6,841 nt of DNA from Planctomycetota bacterium. Lineage in GTDB: Bacteria; Planctomycetota; Planctomycetia; Pirellulales; S012-138. Where the stretch lies: positions 1 through 6,841 of the forward strand of contig JALSGI010000035.1 of NCBI GenBank assembly GCA_026982835.1, given 5' to 3'. The position numbers were made by a program, and so were the translations under genes. Every line of letters begins with the position of its first letter. Position 1 is the first letter of the stretch. Below, piece after piece: positions 5,215-6,841 of the stretch. The notes under the pieces are model-generated. The model was not told where the DNA came from. It saw only the letters and a program-made list of their open reading frames with translations, and did not search any database.

Positions 5215-6504
5215 ATGGCGGCACGCAACCTGGTAGTGGCTCAAAGCGGCGGACCCACCCCCGTGATCAACAACACCCTGCGGGGCATCATCGAAACGGC
5301 CCGGGAGCTGGGCTGTTTCGACCGCATCTACGGCGGGCGCCACGGCATCGAGGGGGTGCTCAAAGAGGAGCTGCTGGACCTGGGAGCCCAGTCGCCCGAG
5401 GAAGTGGCCCTGCTTCGCTACACGCCGGCCGCAGGGTCGATCGGCACTTGCCGTTACAAGCTGCGGCCCGAGCAGCAGGAGGACTTCCAGCGGGTGGTCG
5501 ATGTGTTCAAGGCCCACCAGGTGGGCTACTTCCTCTACATCGGCGGCAACGACTCGATGGACACGGCCCACAAAATCGCCCGCTTGGCCCACGAACAGGG
5601 CTTGGACCTGGTGGCCGTGGGCGTGCCCAAGACGATCGACAACGACGTGGGCGACAGCCGCTTTGAGCTGGTGGACCACACGCCCGGCTACGGCTCCACG
5701 GCCAAGTACTGGATGCACATGGTGCAGTTTGCCAACGAGGAGAACCGTGGCTCGGCCCCGGCCGACCCGGTGCTGGTGATGCAGGCGATGGGTCGGCGGA
5801 TCGGCTTCATCCCGGCCGCAGCCCGCCTAGCCGATCCCCAGCGGCAATGGCCCTTGTTGATCCTGCTGGCCGAACGCCCCTTCCAGCTGGAACAAGTGGC
5901 CGATGCGGTCAACGACCTGCTTCGCCGCCACGGCCGGGCGATGGTGGTCATCAGCGAAGGGTTCGATGTGGGCTCACTGGGCGAGGTGAAGGACGCCTTC
6001 GGGCACACCTCGTTCGGTTCGACCAGGGTCACCGCGGCTCAGACGCTGGTGAACTTTCTCAACCAGCGCGGCTTGCCGGTCAAGGGGGCCGCCCGCAGCA
6101 ACATCCCCGGCACCGACCAGCGCCACAGCATGGCCTACGCCTCCACGGTGGACCTGGAAGAAGCTTACCGCGTGGGCCAGCACGCGGTGCTGCTGGCGGC
6201 CGAGGGCCAGGGAGGCTACATGGCCACCATCTTGCGCGAGCCGGGGCCGGTGTATCGCGTGCGCTACGACAAAGTGCCACTGGAACAAGTGGCCGGGGCC
6301 GATCGCCAGTTCCCCGTGGAGTGGATCGCCGAAAGCGGCATGGACGTCACCGACGAGTTCCTCCGCTACGCCGAACCGCTGGTGGGCGAAGAGATGGTGT
6401 CGCTGCCGCTGGTGGGAGGCCGGGTGCGCTTGACGCGCTTCGAGCCGGTCTATGCCCGCAAGCAACTCCCCGACTACGTGCCTCAGGCGGACCGGAAGCA
6501 GTAG
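5215..6504 (+). CDS. pfp: Pyrophosphate-dependent 6-phosphofructokinase
   Basis: A 429-residue cytoplasmic enzyme interconverting fructose 6-phosphate and fructose 1,6-bisphosphate in glycolysis, with PPi as the likely phosphoryl donor, which makes the step reversible. The start at ATG 5215 yields MAARNLVVAQSGG, a typical N-terminus. Motifs: QSGGPTPVIN (10-19) for the donor; GGNDS (110-114), with Asp113 where ATP enzymes have Gly (GGDGS); PKTIDND (138-144), with Lys139 where ATP enzymes have Gly, and catalytic Asp142 and Asp144; MGRRIGF (192-198); and SEGF (247-250) with substrate-binding Glu248. Asp113 and Lys139 together are the accepted mark of PPi use. Asn112 replaces the Asp of the common GGDDS form. 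At 429 residues it is longer than bacterial ATP-PFK (about 320), as expected of the PPi group. Stop is TAG. It appears to be transcribed alone from the promoter near 5135-5163 and is bracketed by inverted repeat blocks. Related enzymes can also use sedoheptulose 7-phosphate. Confidence 0.92.
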   Translation: MAARNLVVAQSGGPTPVINNTLRGIIETARELGCFDRIYGGRHGIEGVLKEELLDLGAQSPEEVALLRYTPAAGSIGTCRYKLRPEQQEDFQRVVDVFKAHQVGYFLYIGGNDSMDTAHKIARLAHEQGLDLVAVGVPKTIDNDVGDSRFELVDHTPGYGSTAKYWMHMVQFANEENRGSAPADPVLVMQAMGRRIGFIPAAARLADPQRQWPLLILLAERPFQLEQVADAVNDLLRRHGRAMVVISEGFDVGSLGEVKDAFGHTSFGSTRVTAAQTLVNFLNQRGLPVKGAARSNIPGTDQRHSMAYASTVDLEEAYRVGQHAVLLAAEGQGGYMATILREPGPVYRVRYDKVPLEQVAGADRQFPVEWIAESGMDVTDEFLRYAEPLVGEEMVSLPLVGGRVRLTRFEPVYARKQLPDYVPQADRKQ

Positions 6505-6548
6505 CCGCAGGTGGCGACTCGCCGCGGAAAGTGCGCAAGCGACAAGGT
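6505..6548 (+). other. Short non-coding stretch after the phosphofructokinase gene
   Basis: GGCG-ACT-CGCC at 6514-6524 is the only inverted repeat seen and has no T-run. No terminator could be assigned here. Confidence 0.3.
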
Positions 6549-6593
6549 TGGCGAGCCCCCGGCTTTAGTTGCCCGGAGAGCCAAGAAAAAACG
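6549..6593 (+). repeat. Degenerate extended palindromic repeat
   Basis: It matches the reverse complement of 1163-1205, sharing TGGCGAGCCCCCGGCTT at one end and AGAGCCA followed by an A-run and CG at the other. The second stem arm is altered (TTGCCCGG), so the palindrome is partly lost. It shows that the AGAGCCA-plus-A-run flank belongs to this repeat subtype. Confidence 0.65.
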
Positions 6594-6607
6594 CATGTCG
6601 ATCTTCT

Positions 6608-6634
6608 CCGCCAGCTAAAAGCCGGCGGCTCGCC
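6608..6634 (-). repeat. Palindromic repeat copy, inverted, one stem mismatch
   Basis: CCGCCAGC (6608-6615) and GCCGGCGG (6621-6628) pair at 7 of 8 positions around the loop TAAAA. They are followed by CTCGCC, so the GGCGAG end is on the minus strand. Confidence 0.65.
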
Positions 6635-6640
6635 GCTCAA

Positions 6641-6667
6641 CCGCGGGCTTACGGTGCGCGGCTCGCC
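6641..6667 (-). repeat. Asymmetric 27-nt palindromic repeat copy, inverted
   Basis: Its reverse complement equals 4979-5005 at 26 of 27 positions. The near-identity of an imperfectly paired element suggests that its internal sequence, and not only its pairing, is maintained or recently copied. Confidence 0.8.
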
Positions 6668-6698
6668 ATTTGCGAGAATTGGCGCCGGTTCTTGCATC

Positions 6699-6759
6699 GG
6701 TGCGGAAGCACCGACGCAAGACCCAAGACCCACGACCCAAGATGGCGCAAGTCGCAAGC
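6699..6759 (-). repeat. Composite repeat block, right copy (inverse of 4779-4857)
   Basis: Read on the minus strand it gives the 16-nt lead (6759-6744), two nt, then the 43-nt module (6741-6699) with the four 7-nt units and GGTGC-TTCC-GCACC. It differs from the left copy by one base in the lead, one in the module, and absence of the 18-nt hairpin segment. With the left copy it brackets the phosphofructokinase gene as an inverted pair. Confidence 0.85.
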
Positions 6760-6772
6760 TGATACTGCTTCT

Positions 6773-6796
6773 CCCCCCGCTGACGCGGGGGGCTCC
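6773..6796 (-). repeat. Palindromic repeat copy, inverted, C/G-run stem
   Basis: CCCCCCGC (6773-6780) pairs perfectly with GCGGGGGG (6785-6792) around TGAC, followed by CTCC. On the minus strand the loop is GTCA. It resembles the C-run subtype at 1179-1198. Confidence 0.7.
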
Positions 6797-6827
6797 TGGT
6801 TGTGCAAGTTGACGTTTGTTCTCACCC

Positions 6828-6841
6828 CGGTGCGGAAGCAC
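6828..6841 (-). repeat. TTCC-loop hairpin, cut by the right window edge
   Basis: The last 13-14 bases repeat the start of 6699-6712 (GGTGC-GGAA-GCAC) in the same orientation. A further composite block probably begins here and continues outside the window. Confidence 0.55.

Noticed and set aside
4558..5718. 386-codon minus-strand open frame
   Set aside because: Spans three unrelated regions (end of the DUF1080 gene, the repeat spacer, start of the phosphofructokinase gene) in antisense, so it is a product of high-GC composition.
4779..6759. Insertion sequence or composite transposon around the phosphofructokinase gene
   Set aside because: The enclosed gene is a metabolic enzyme, no transposase is present, and no target-site duplication was seen. 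The inverted pair is better described as two copies of a dispersed repeat.
6347..6841. Minus-strand open frame at the right edge
   Set aside because: Its translation is mostly repeat-derived and matches the plus-strand translation of the left repeat block; the rest is antisense to the phosphofructokinase gene.

Overview
The window looks like a piece of a G+C-rich planctomycete chromosome, probably Pirellulales-like. Three things point that way: a secreted protein with two tandem DUF1080 (3-keto-disaccharide hydrolase) domains, a pyrophosphate-type phosphofructokinase, and intergenic spacers packed with palindromic repeats whose orientation-defining end reads GGCGAGC. This lineage call is inferred from gene content and repeat style, not from a marker gene.

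Layout. Positions 2-748 (+) hold the C-terminal part of a penicillin-acylase-family (S45) Ntn hydrolase that enters from the left edge. Positions 749-1227 are a convergent spacer with several hairpins, a likely intrinsic terminator and a first cluster of palindromic repeats. On the minus strand, asd (3383-2379, aspartate-semialdehyde dehydrogenase, GTG start with a good Shine-Dalgarno) is followed after 65 nt by a 3-isopropylmalate-dehydrogenase-like gene (2313-1228), probably as one amino-acid biosynthesis operon. A divergent spacer (3384-3587) separates asd from the secreted double-DUF1080 protein (3588-4772, +). A 442-nt spacer (4773-5214) then carries a composite repeat block, an array of palindromes and a plausible promoter for the phosphofructokinase gene (5215-6504, +). 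From 6505 to the right edge the DNA is non-coding and carries a second repeat block that mirrors the one at 4779-5005.

How the genes fit together. asd and the leuB-like gene serve the aspartate-family and branched-chain amino-acid pathways in the cytoplasm. The phosphofructokinase is glycolytic. The DUF1080 protein and the acylase act on external or periplasmic substrates. There is no sign that all five genes form one pathway.

The most notable signal is the repeat system. About ten copies of a short hairpin keep 8-bp pairing while the stem sequence changes from copy to copy. A 59-position composite module (4779-4857 against 6699-6759) occurs as an inverted pair flanking the phosphofructokinase gene, and one copy carries an 18-nt extra hairpin. 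The repeats sit at 3' ends of genes and in the tandem spacer, and not in the divergent promoter region.
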